This document shows positions 1 through 5,992 of a DNA stretch of 20,196 nt, one piece after another. This stretch comes from a virus. The stretch's first letter is position 1. The number at the start of each line of letters is the position of its first letter. The stretch is from positions 1 to 20,196 of IMG/VR virus record IMGVR_UViG_3300024054_000064; one strand, written 5' to 3'. Below the pieces are notes generated by a model that saw only the letters and a program-made list of their open reading frames with translations, ran no database searches and was not told where the DNA came from. The position numbers and the translations under genes were made by a program.

Positions 1-170
1 CCCATCTCTGCCCCAATGCCCGGGAGCGCACCAAAAGCCCCCCCTGCCGCCAGGCCGCCGCCGACCACGCCGCTGGCGAGTCCGGCGTATTCTAGTTCCT
101 CTGTTCTGGTCACTTTCCCTGCCACTGTCAGGGCAATCGACGTGATCACAATGGCTGAGACGACTCCCAT
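1..170 (-). CDS. Small hydrophobic Gly-rich protein, 3' end outside window
   Basis: This is the first 56 codons of an open frame that runs off the left edge. It begins at ATG 170-168, ten bases after the acetyltransferase stop. The Shine-Dalgarno sequence AGGAGG overlaps that stop (TAGGAGGACATCATG), so start and coupling look secure. The product opens with a hydrophobic stretch (MGVVSAIVITSIALTVAG), then a short charged segment (KVTRTEELEY), then a long Gly/Ala run that could be a second hydrophobic helix. It is probably a membrane-associated or membrane-penetrating phage protein. Position next to an internal virion-type protein would fit a virion role, but this is inference. I do not recognise the family. 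Confidence 0.6.
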   Translation of the reverse strand, partial: MGVVSAIVITSIALTVAGKVTRTEELEYAGLASGVVGGGLAAGGAFGALPGIGAEM

Positions 171-179
171 GATGTCCTC

Positions 180-650
180 CTACAGCGGAAACTCCCACGT
201 AGATTCGCAACGCACGCCGCCTAGTCTCTTATAGAGACTCGTGAGCTGCTCTACGCGCGGGTCCGTCTCGCTGAGAATCATGCGACACCGTTTCGCCCCA
301 TGCTCCCGCGCCCACGCCATGAACGCCCGGAAGAGTCGCAACGCTCCAGACCCGGCGCGATACGCCGGTTGCACATACCAGAAATAATCGGCCCCCAGCC
401 TGACCCCGGAATTGATGTTTGGCGAAACCACCGCGCCCAATCCGCCGACCAGCGTGTCGCCGTCCCAGAGCCCAAGAATGACGGCATCTTGGACGCACAG
501 CATCGTGGTCCAGGCCTCGATAAAGTCAGATGGCGAGAACGCATCAGGAAGACGCAATTCCTCGTAGAACGCATGGCCAAACGGCACACATCGCGCCACT
601 TCATTCACTGCCAGCGGTCTTACCGTCAAGTTCGTGGTCGCTGCGATCAT
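180..650 (-). CDS. GNAT-family N-acetyltransferase
   Basis: A 156-residue protein with the GNAT fold layout: an N-terminal beta strand (LTVRPLAV), a helix region with FYEEL, central strands ending in DYFWYVQPAYRAG, and the acetyl-CoA pyrophosphate loop YRAGSGALRLF at about residues 97-107. A long helix (FRAFMAWAREHGAKR) follows, then a C-terminal strand (YKRLGGVRCESTWEFPL). The family transfers an acetyl group from acetyl-CoA to an amine; the substrate cannot be read here. Phages carry such genes among virion genes, and their targets are mostly unknown. The start at ATG 650 is forced, because an in-frame TAG lies two codons upstream. No Shine-Dalgarno sequence is visible; the sequence before it is a T-run and ATAGCCC. 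The gene lies just past a probable terminator, so its expression may differ from that of the late genes. Confidence 0.85.
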   Translation of the reverse strand: MIAATTNLTVRPLAVNEVARCVPFGHAFYEELRLPDAFSPSDFIEAWTTMLCVQDAVILGLWDGDTLVGGLGAVVSPNINSGVRLGADYFWYVQPAYRAGSGALRLFRAFMAWAREHGAKRCRMILSETDPRVEQLTSLYKRLGGVRCESTWEFPL

Positions 651-657
651 GGGCTAT

Positions 658-685
658 AAAAAAACTCAGGATGGTCCGTATCCTG
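658..685 (-). terminator. Probable intrinsic terminator at the end of the internal virion gene
   Basis: Read on the minus strand, CAGGAT (685-680), a 7-base loop and ATCCTG (672-667) form a perfect 6-bp stem. AG and then seven T (664-658) follow. The stem's 3' arm overlaps the TGA stop of the upstream gene (668-666). The stem is short, so termination may be partial. The T-run ends only 7 bases before the acetyltransferase ATG. Confidence 0.5.
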
Positions 686-1976
686 GTCGCCAACCTTCCG
701 TCGAGGTCCACACGACATCGAGATCATCTGGTTTCCGGGCAACCGTATGGGTTCCGCCGCCGATCATCTCTTCGTCGCGCACGATATATCCCCACAGATC
801 GGGTTGTCCTGCCGAGCTGCCCGTGGCGGCCCCCGAGCTGCCTGCGGCGGCCCCCGAGCTGCCCGTGGCGGCCCCCGAGCTGCCTGCGGCGACAGAGTCA
901 CTGGCAGCGGCAAGAAAGTATTGGCCCAAGTTCAACCGGCTGATCGCCGTGCGGTCTGCGGTAGCCACAGCGGTAGCGGCTCTGAGTCCTTCGTTTAATA
1001 GATTCAACTGGGAGTCTGTTGCAGCCCGTTTCGCTTCCGGGGTCATCGTCTGACTGGCGGCGATGGAGGCAATGTTCTTGACCGTCTCCTGGTACATATT
1101 TGCCAAACTCGCGTTCGTCTGAATCAACTGCCGGTTATTGGCGTCGAGTTGGCCAAGATATTTCTTGGTCTCTTGGTCGATTTGTGCGATCTTTAACTGC
1201 GTATCGGCGGTGAACTGGGTTCTGGTCAGCGCCGCCTTATCGGACATGGATTGCAGGAGCGTCTTAGTGTCGTTATCCGCTGTCTGGAGGACTTGCCGAA
1301 GAGCGGCATCGGCTCCTTGGGCGAGAGCCGCGTTCCTAGCGGCCGCGTTGGCCTTGGCGACATCGGTTCCTAGGGCCGCATTGGCCTTTGAGATATCAGT
1401 CATCAGGCCGGCATTAAACTTCGAGACATCGGTTCCTAGGCCGGCATTAAACTTCGAGACATCGGTTCCTAGAGCCGCATTGGCCTGTGAGGCCGTATTT
1501 TCTGCCCCGGCTTTGAATGCCCGACTAGCCAAGAGCGCATTGGTGGTGTTGGTCCCGGCCCGCTCATAGGTCTGAGCATCAGCCGACGCGATCGGCAGGG
1601 CAATATCGTACAGAGCTTTTTGGCCCTCCCCAACGGCGATACTGGAGTTCAGGAGCCCACGCTCATTAACCAACTGCCTCGCTCGCGCTTCTGCCTGTTG
1701 GAGCAGCGGTGAGTTCTCCCCGATCACTCGACGGATTTGTTCCTGGACCGTCTGCTCCGGCTTGACCTCGAACGCAGCCGGCTCATACCCCACCGCCTTT
1801 GCTTCCCTCGCGGTAGCTTCCTTTGCGAAGGCGTCACTCGCCGTGGCTGGCTTCGCCGTGGCCGTGGCTGGCGTATAGAGCGTTACGGGTCCGGTTCCGA
1901 CCGGTATGGTGTTGATCAATCCGGGCTGTTGGTAGCCCGACTCACCGGGTAAGGGATTTCCATTTTGGTCTGGCAC
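666..1976 (-). CDS. Repeat-containing probable internal virion protein
   Basis: A 436-residue Ala/Thr/Gln-rich protein starting at GTG 1976-1974, with GGAG seven bases upstream. The N-terminal 75 residues are low-complexity. Residues about 75-165 carry a helical segment with ARQLVNERGLLNSSIAVGEG, a motif I associate with phage virion-associated proteins that follow tail genes. Residues 166-220 hold about five 11-residue units of the type NAALGTDVSKF. A long, probably coiled-coil helix follows (about 215-345), then a Gly/Ser/Ala linker of 7-residue repeats (about 360-388) and a C-terminal domain of about 48 residues. The size, helical content and place after the tail and lysis genes suggest an ejected internal or tail-tip protein. 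That is inference; no catalytic motif is seen. Confidence 0.75.
   Translation of the reverse strand: MPDQNGNPLPGESGYQQPGLINTIPVGTGPVTLYTPATATAKPATASDAFAKEATAREAKAVGYEPAAFEVKPEQTVQEQIRRVIGENSPLLQQAEARARQLVNERGLLNSSIAVGEGQKALYDIALPIASADAQTYERAGTNTTNALLASRAFKAGAENTASQANAALGTDVSKFNAGLGTDVSKFNAGLMTDISKANAALGTDVAKANAAARNAALAQGADAALRQVLQTADNDTKTLLQSMSDKAALTRTQFTADTQLKIAQIDQETKKYLGQLDANNRQLIQTNASLANMYQETVKNIASIAASQTMTPEAKRAATDSQLNLLNEGLRAATAVATADRTAISRLNLGQYFLAAASDSVAAGSSGAATGSSGAAAGSSGAATGSSAGQPDLWGYIVRDEEMIGGGTHTVARKPDDLDVVWTSTEGWRPGYGPS
812..895 (-). repeat. Four 21-bp tandem repeats coding a Gly-Ser-Ala linker
   Basis: Four 21-base units begin with CCGAGCTGCC on the plus strand. Alternate units are nearly identical, so the array is also close to two copies of a 42-base unit. 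On the coding strand they give 7-residue units of the type A(A/T)GSSGA. They keep frame inside the internal virion gene and look like a flexible linker. Confidence 0.9.
1342..1491 (-). repeat. 33-bp tandem repeats coding 11-residue helical units
   Basis: Units of 33 bases start at 1342, 1375, 1408 and 1441, with a partial unit at 1474. The units at 1408 and 1441 are identical over 32 bases, which implies recent duplication. Each unit encodes 11 residues of the type NA(A/G)LGTDVSKF. An 11-residue period fits a right-handed coiled coil or extended amphipathic helix. Confidence 0.9.
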
Positions 1977-1988
1977 GTTAGGTCTCCA

Positions 1989-2234
1989 TCAGGCTACGCA
2001 CTGTAGGTCGTGCGCGATACGGACTTTGCGTAAGGCTCGGCGTCCCAACACAAACATCCCTGGGGTGCAACAGCCGCACCGCTGGAGCAGGCGGTTGAGG
2101 GCGATCTCCTCATCCCACATTTCCCCGCACATGATACAGAGATAGGCGTTCGGGCACCCCAGCACCCACCAGCGGAACATCCAATGTCCGCACCGGCGGC
2201 ACGTCTCGTCGTATCGTGAGTGACCGTTATCCAC
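1989..2234 (-). CDS. Small Cys-rich zinc-ribbon-like protein
   Basis: An 81-residue protein with several Cys pairs: CRRC near residues 12-15, a lone Cys in VLGCPN, CIMC near 33-36, and CGCC near 53-56. Such spacing is typical of zinc-binding knuckles, so a metal-stabilised DNA-, RNA- or protein-binding role is likely; no specific function can be named. I chose GTG 2234-2232 because GGAGGAG lies ten bases upstream. An in-frame ATG at 2255 would add seven residues but has no ribosome site. The chosen start overlaps the upstream gene by 8 bases. The C-terminus is basic (RRALRKVR). Confidence 0.75.
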   Translation of the reverse strand: MDNGHSRYDETCRRCGHWMFRWWVLGCPNAYLCIMCGEMWDEEIALNRLLQRCGCCTPGMFVLGRRALRKVRIAHDLQCVA

Positions 2235-2763
2235 GGCCTGAATACTCCTCCACATGGACAGCCTGCGTTCGCCCGCCGATCTGCGCAGTCCCCTTCCGCC
2301 ACTGGTATTGCAACATCATCTGCCCGTCTGTTCGCTCCGGGAGGGGAATCGTGACCATCGACATCGGGGACCAGAAAATGAGGGCATGGTTCTCTATGTC
2401 TATCCGCCACCGGACCCCCATGCAGGAATCGGCCTTCGTGAAGTCGGGCGGCACTCCCGGCATGACATATATGTACCCCTGCACGCGGCAGGTCACAGGG
2501 TCGGCGACGGCGCCGGTCGGCGTGGCGCGATCCGAGAGCACCATGATTTTGGCGTCCGGCGGGACGACGCAAAGAATGTCGTTAAATGACAGAGACTCGG
2601 TTTGCCTTGTCAGGGCCAACATGGCCCCATTCCCCCAATTAAATGGACCCCAATCACCAACCTCTCCCAACTCACACCAGCGGAATCGCATCGGCTCCCC
2701 GGCGAGTCCGGCAAGCTGGCCGGCCAGCACTAGCAAGATGGCAATGGTCCACGCTCGTTTCAT
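2227..2763 (-). CDS. Secreted protein with signal peptide and four cysteines
   Basis: A 178-residue product starting at ATG 2763, which overlaps the upstream lipoprotein stop as ATGA. Residues 1-22 are a classic Sec signal peptide (MKRAW, then a Leu/Ala core, ending LAGLAG before EP). The mature part is Trp- and aromatic-rich, probably beta-sheet, with Cys at about 30, 65, 92 and 114. These could form two disulfides in the periplasm. The gene sits just after the spanin-like genes. A periplasmic role in lysis or in excluding other phages is conceivable, but no family is recognised. An upstream in-frame ATG at 2793 would bury the signal peptide and was not used. Confidence 0.75.
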   Translation of the reverse strand: MKRAWTIAILLVLAGQLAGLAGEPMRFRWCELGEVGDWGPFNWGNGAMLALTRQTESLSFNDILCVVPPDAKIMVLSDRATPTGAVADPVTCRVQGYIYVMPGVPPDFTKADSCMGVRWRIDIENHALIFWSPMSMVTIPLPERTDGQMMLQYQWRKGTAQIGGRTQAVHVEEYSGRG

Positions 2764-3059
2764 TTCGGCCTGTCCAGATACCGCTTGGCGCACCCGCGGT
2801 CGATTTTCGCCAAGAGCCCCTTCGACACCTCGTAGACATCGGGGTCATCGGTCGCGTACACCGGGTCGTCATCGGACGCCACCGGCACGTTGCAGCGAAT
2901 CCGCTGCGCCTTCAGGTTATGCCGGTTGACGCGGAAGTGGTCGGTCCTCGTACCGGATGTCACCACCTGGCTCGATTGCAGGATCAGCTCCGGCGAGCTG
3001 GTACAACCGAGCACGTAACTGACTAATCCGGCCAGGATCATGGCTCGCATACGCATCAT
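2760..3059 (-). CDS. Lipoprotein, outer-membrane spanin (Rz1-like) candidate
   Basis: A 99-residue product starting at ATG 3059 with GGAG four bases upstream. The N-terminus is a lipoprotein signal: MMRMRAM, a hydrophobic core, and YVLGC with the acylated Cys at 19. Leu at -2 is slightly off the consensus. The first 143 bases lie inside the 3' end of the gene at 2917-3210 in another frame, the arrangement typical of Rz/Rz1 spanin pairs. In those pairs the lipoprotein sits in the outer membrane and fuses it with the inner membrane at the end of lysis. The mature part has CN, DDD and DDP motifs rather than the Pro-rich tail of lambda Rz1, so the spanin role is inferred from context. Confidence 0.7.
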   Translation of the reverse strand: MMRMRAMILAGLVSYVLGCTSSPELILQSSQVVTSGTRTDHFRVNRHNLKAQRIRCNVPVASDDDPVYATDDPDVYEVSKGLLAKIDRGCAKRYLDRPK

Positions 3060-3210
3060 CAATCTCCGTCATGAGTCCGGGCGCTACGGCATCCAGCGTC
3101 TCCCGGTGCCGACGCAGGACCGCCACCACCATTTTCCCAAGTTCGTTCGTCCCGTCCTTTAAGAACGGGAGTAAGACCGTCAGGAGTTCCAGGAGTAACG
3201 CGAGCATCAT
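2917..3210 (-). CDS. Small membrane-anchored protein overlapping the lipoprotein gene; i-spanin candidate
   Basis: A 97-residue product with a short Leu-rich hydrophobic N-terminus (about residues 3-17, MMLALLLELLTVLLPFL), then a charged, mostly helical region to about residue 75 and a Pro-rich tail. It starts at ATG 3210, one base after the TGA of the preceding gene. The ribosome site is weak (GGGTGAC), so coupling is likely. Its last 143 bases overlap the lipoprotein start in another frame. An inner-membrane anchor followed by periplasmic helices, paired with an overlapping lipoprotein, fits an Rz-type i-spanin. The hydrophobic stretch is short, so a holin-like or accessory role is possible. 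Confidence 0.6.
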   Translation of the reverse strand: MMLALLLELLTVLLPFLKDGTNELGKMVVAVLRRHRETLDAVAPGLMTEIDDAYASHDPGRISQLRARLYQLAGADPAIEPGGDIRYEDRPLPRQPA

Positions 3211-3211
3211 G

Positions 3212-3325
3212 TCACCCGTGCCTGATCAGCGAGGCAGACACCAACACATACTGCTCCAGCGCCCACCAGAGCGAGATGAGTGAGGCGAGTAAGCCGATCA
3301 ATCCACCGAGTAAGAGGTCGCGCAT
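3212..3325 (-). CDS. 37-residue single-span membrane peptide
   Basis: A very short gene: ATG 3325, one base after the TGA of the gene upstream, with GGGAGG about 14 bases before the start. The product has one hydrophobic helix (LLLGGLIGLLASLISLWWAL) and a short tail ending SLIRHG. It sits among lysis genes, so it could be a small holin-like, antiholin or pinholin-type peptide, but nothing beyond membrane insertion is shown by the sequence. A longer in-frame start at 3436 would add an Arg-rich stretch antisense to nothing known and inside the upstream gene, and is less likely. Confidence 0.55.
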   Translation of the reverse strand: MRDLLLGGLIGLLASLISLWWALEQYVLVSASLIRHG

Positions 3326-3326
3326 A

Positions 3327-3647
3327 TCAGAACGAGTTGCCTCCCTGCCGGGTGTGCCGCTCATCCCCGATACCGGGATCGACCGGGACCGTGGAGACCT
3401 GCCCATCCGCATGATGCACCAGCGCCTTGTTGCCATCAGTCAGGAGCGCCCCGCCTGCTTGGACGGCGGCGAAAATCTCCACATAGTTGATCGTGGAAAG
3501 GTGGCACCCCTGGGCGGCAAACGCCGCCACGACGGTGGCCACGATCCCTCCGACGGTCCCGACGCCGAACGTCGTGGTTGGGTTGGCGAGCGTGCGCTGA
3601 ATGAAGGAGTTGCCGAACCGGAGCGCCCAATAGCGGATAATGCTCAT
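3327..3647 (-). CDS. Small membrane protein, holin candidate
   Basis: A 106-residue protein with AGGAGG four bases before ATG 3647. It has one clear hydrophobic segment (about 25-47, TTFGVGTVGGIVATVVAAFAA). A second, weaker one lies near FAAVQAGGALL, followed by a polar C-terminus with His and Asp. The first part is amphipathic (RYWALRFGNSFIQ). It lies in the lysis block just after the hydrolase and a 62-residue membrane protein, so a holin or lysis-accessory role is likely by context. No named holin family is recognised. Confidence 0.65.
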   Translation of the reverse strand: MSIIRYWALRFGNSFIQRTLANPTTTFGVGTVGGIVATVVAAFAAQGCHLSTINYVEIFAAVQAGGALLTDGNKALVHHADGQVSTVPVDPGIGDERHTRQGGNSF

Positions 3648-3655
3648 AGTCCCTC

Positions 3656-3844
3656 CTACTTGTGAGACACCCAGCCCTGCACAACGGCCGTGACTGCCAA
3701 AATGGCTCCACCGAGCCAGATGAGCGCCCCCAGGACGGCCTTAAAGGCGCGGATGTCTCGATCGTGCGCGTCCACCTTCTCGGCCATAGGTTTCAGCTTC
3801 TCATCGAGCAACTTAGAGAGCGTGAGCATATCGTCGGCAGTCAT
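3656..3844 (-). CDS. 62-residue holin-like membrane protein
   Basis: Starts ATG 3844, overlapping the hydrolase stop as ATGA. Residues 1-33 are a charged amphipathic helix (LDEKLKPMAEKVDAHDRDIR). Residues about 36-58 form one membrane span (VLGALIWLGGAILAVTAVV), followed by a short basic end (SHK). This layout, a coil and then one C-terminal span, is seen in XhlA-type and similar small phage lysis proteins. Tight coupling to the endolysin-type gene supports a holin role: a pore that lets the enzyme reach the wall. The family call is from layout only. Confidence 0.65.
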   Translation of the reverse strand: MTADDMLTLSKLLDEKLKPMAEKVDAHDRDIRAFKAVLGALIWLGGAILAVTAVVQGWVSHK

Positions 3845-4296
3845 CGCGCCACTCCTTCTGCTGTCGGCATCGCCTCGTAGTCCTGATCTAAGTTATAAAA
3901 GATCAGCCGGCCGACCTGCCCCACCCGCTTGTCCTCTGCGGCCCATTTAGGCGGCGGAATGCTGAGGTCATAATAGCTGTCGGCTCCCGGTGTTGCCGGA
4001 CTGACCAACCGCCCGGAGATCACGCCCTCGGCAATCCCCAAGCACTCCTCGAACACATCGTCCGTTGCCGCCGGCCACGTTGTCAGTTGCCGGTCTTTCG
4101 GGTCGGTCATCGACGAATACTGCCACTTCTTCGTGAGGCAGGAGATATAGTCCGTGCCCCACCATTTCGGGTTCTGCACCCGGTTCCGCACCGAACAGCC
4201 GACCGCGATCTTCGCCTCGCGGGATTCCCCTCGGGCCTCCCGCCAAATCGTGATGGCCAGCAACACAATCTCGTACATCTGCCATAAGGTCAGCAT
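3841..4296 (-). CDS. SleB-type cell wall hydrolase (endolysin)
   Basis: A 151-residue protein matching the cell wall hydrolase SleB (Hydrolase_2) fold. The catalytic motif is IWREARGES at residues 17-25, with Glu20 the expected catalytic acid. It is followed by KIAVGCSVRNRVQNP, a middle CLTKKWQYS segment, and the C-terminal block GADSYYDLSIPPPKW ... GRLIFYNL. These enzymes cut the glycan strand of peptidoglycan. There is no signal peptide: the hydrophobic start overlaps the catalytic helix, so export would need a holin. ATG 4296 has no clear Shine-Dalgarno sequence and lies 14 bases after the fibre stop, which sits in a small hairpin. This suggests translational coupling or low yield. Confidence 0.85.
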   Translation of the reverse strand: MLTLWQMYEIVLLAITIWREARGESREAKIAVGCSVRNRVQNPKWWGTDYISCLTKKWQYSSMTDPKDRQLTTWPAATDDVFEECLGIAEGVISGRLVSPATPGADSYYDLSIPPPKWAAEDKRVGQVGRLIFYNLDQDYEAMPTAEGVAR

Positions 4297-4303
4297 TGAG
4301 CAA

Positions 4304-4319
4304 GCACCGCTTACGGTGC
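4304..4319 (-). promoter_or_regulatory. Perfect hairpin holding the tail-fibre stop codon, just before the lysin start
   Basis: GCACCG, TAAG and CGGTGC on the minus strand (4319 down to 4304) form a 6-bp perfect stem with a 4-base loop. The loop contains the fibre TAA stop (4313-4311). The lysin ATG follows 7 bases later without a Shine-Dalgarno sequence. No U-tract follows, so it is not a terminator. It could affect how terminating ribosomes reach the lysin start. Confidence 0.45.
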
Positions 4320-5990
4320 GCTACAGGCCAAGATCGGCTCGGTGTACGTGCAATGCTTCAGTATCCAGACCGACGGGGCCTCATCTTTGGCCCACTGTTG
4401 CAAAGTGCGATATTTCATGCGTGCTGCATCGTTGCGGTATCCCTTGGCGGCAATCCAGTCTCGCGCGGCACGCACGGCCGCCGAATGGGCCGTACGCACA
4501 TCGAGGTCATCCAGCGCGACTTGCACCGTCGTTCCTGACGGGTAGGCGCAGCCGGACAAATTGCCGGGGAGGGGGTCGTCCGAGACCCAAACACAATCGG
4601 GCTTCGAGTTGGCTGGACCTTTCCATCCCAACCAAATCGTGGGGTTGTCGGTCGAGTTTACATACCGCCACCGGACTGTGGTGGTTCCCACCGCCGCATT
4701 GATCGAGAAGCGCATGACCGTGTTGCCGGGATCGGCTAACGGACCGTAGGTATTCACCGTCTGAAGCCCCGAGGTGTCGTTTGTAATTGACGGGCCAAAC
4801 GAATAATCATTCGCTATGACCCCCAGCCCTCCCGCGCCAGACACACTCCCGGTTGACGTTTTTAACTGCGCGGTGCCGACACTCGAACTCGCGTGCATCG
4901 TTTGCGTCACCGTGCCGGAGTCGCCACTTCCAATCAACGTGCCGGTCGTCGTGGGGAGTGTAAACGTGGTTGTTCCGGCGGTCGCCTGCGCTTGCAAAAG
5001 GGAGTAGCCGGACGTTGAACCATAAAAAGCGGCGGTATTGGCACTCCCCACCGTGGCTCCCCCAATACCCAAGCGAGCTATCCGCGGGGTTTGGGTCGTC
5101 GACACCGACCAGGTTCCAGAGGACAGATGAGGCAGCCCGGATGACGAGGACGTATCCAGCCCGGTGCCCCCGTTCGCTGCTGGAAGAGCCCCGGTCACAT
5201 CAGCCGTTAAGCTCACAGTCGCGCACGTGGCGGCCCCTGCCGCGCTCAAACTTCGAGGAAACTGATTCGAGCAGGAAGACCCGCCGTAGGCGGCGATGGT
5301 CGAGCCGTTACCTAAGAGCAACCCACTGATATTGGTGGATGTTCCGCTGTTGACGTTGGTGATGTAGGTTGACGTATCTACACTGAGCGTCCCATCACCG
5401 CCCGAGGTCTTGACAAACCCGTTGGAAGTGAGGTTGGCGAGCTTCGCAATCGTGGGCGAAGTCAGCGTCTTGTTGGTCAGCGTATCTGTCGTGTCACGGC
5501 CTACCAGTGTATCCGTGCTCGTCGGGAGCGTGAGCGTCCCGGTGTTCGAGATGGTACTGATGATCGGGGCGGTTAAGGTCTTGTTCGTTAGGGTCTCAGT
5601 GCCGGCCAGGGTGGCGAGGGTGCCTGTCGTAGGTAAGGTGATACTCGTGGCTGCTGTCGCGGTCAGCGTGATGCTGTAGGCCCCGCTCGTCGTAAACGCC
5701 GCGGCGAGATTGAGATTGCCGCTGAGGGTCAACGTGCCGGTCGTAACGGTCAGTGCCGTACCGCCACTGTTGACCACGACGGCCTTACTGCCGTTGCTCG
5801 TCAGCGCAGGGAGTTTGTCGAATCCAGCGGAAATTAAATCGAGTTCCGCTCGCATCGTGGCGGAGGTGGCGGAGGAGCCGGTGGCGGGAAAAGAGCCGTG
5901 CGTATAGAAGTCATTGGCTGCCCACGCGGGCATCGTGGAGCAGGCCAGCAGGACCGCTCCCAGGATTGATCGCTTGATCACGCTCAGCAT
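4311..5990 (-). CDS. Tail fibre-like protein with N-terminal signal peptide
   Basis: A 559-residue Thr/Ser/Gly-rich protein. The repeat motif TETLTNKTLTAP / TDTLTNKTLTSP and several TLTLPT(S/T)TG(T) units are hallmarks of phage tail fibres that form trimeric beta-structures. ADVTGALPAANGGTGLDTS is another typical fibre linker. The C-terminal 200 residues differ: a beta-rich domain with WRYVNSTDNPTIWLGW, then a helical Arg/Ala/Lys-rich end. The start ATG 5990 lies two bases past the upstream stop, with GAGGTG just upstream. Residues 1-24 form a clear signal peptide (MLSVIKRSILGAVLLACSTM then PAWA before ANDFYTHG), which is odd for a virion protein. An earlier in-frame GTG (6020) exists but would bury this segment. 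Confidence 0.8.
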   Translation of the reverse strand: MLSVIKRSILGAVLLACSTMPAWAANDFYTHGSFPATGSSATSATMRAELDLISAGFDKLPALTSNGSKAVVVNSGGTALTVTTGTLTLSGNLNLAAAFTTSGAYSITLTATAATSITLPTTGTLATLAGTETLTNKTLTAPIISTISNTGTLTLPTSTDTLVGRDTTDTLTNKTLTSPTIAKLANLTSNGFVKTSGGDGTLSVDTSTYITNVNSGTSTNISGLLLGNGSTIAAYGGSSCSNQFPRSLSAAGAATCATVSLTADVTGALPAANGGTGLDTSSSSGLPHLSSGTWSVSTTQTPRIARLGIGGATVGSANTAAFYGSTSGYSLLQAQATAGTTTFTLPTTTGTLIGSGDSGTVTQTMHASSSVGTAQLKTSTGSVSGAGGLGVIANDYSFGPSITNDTSGLQTVNTYGPLADPGNTVMRFSINAAVGTTTVRWRYVNSTDNPTIWLGWKGPANSKPDCVWVSDDPLPGNLSGCAYPSGTTVQVALDDLDVRTAHSAAVRAARDWIAAKGYRNDAARMKYRTLQQWAKDEAPSVWILKHCTYTEPILACSAP

Positions 5991-5992
5991 AC

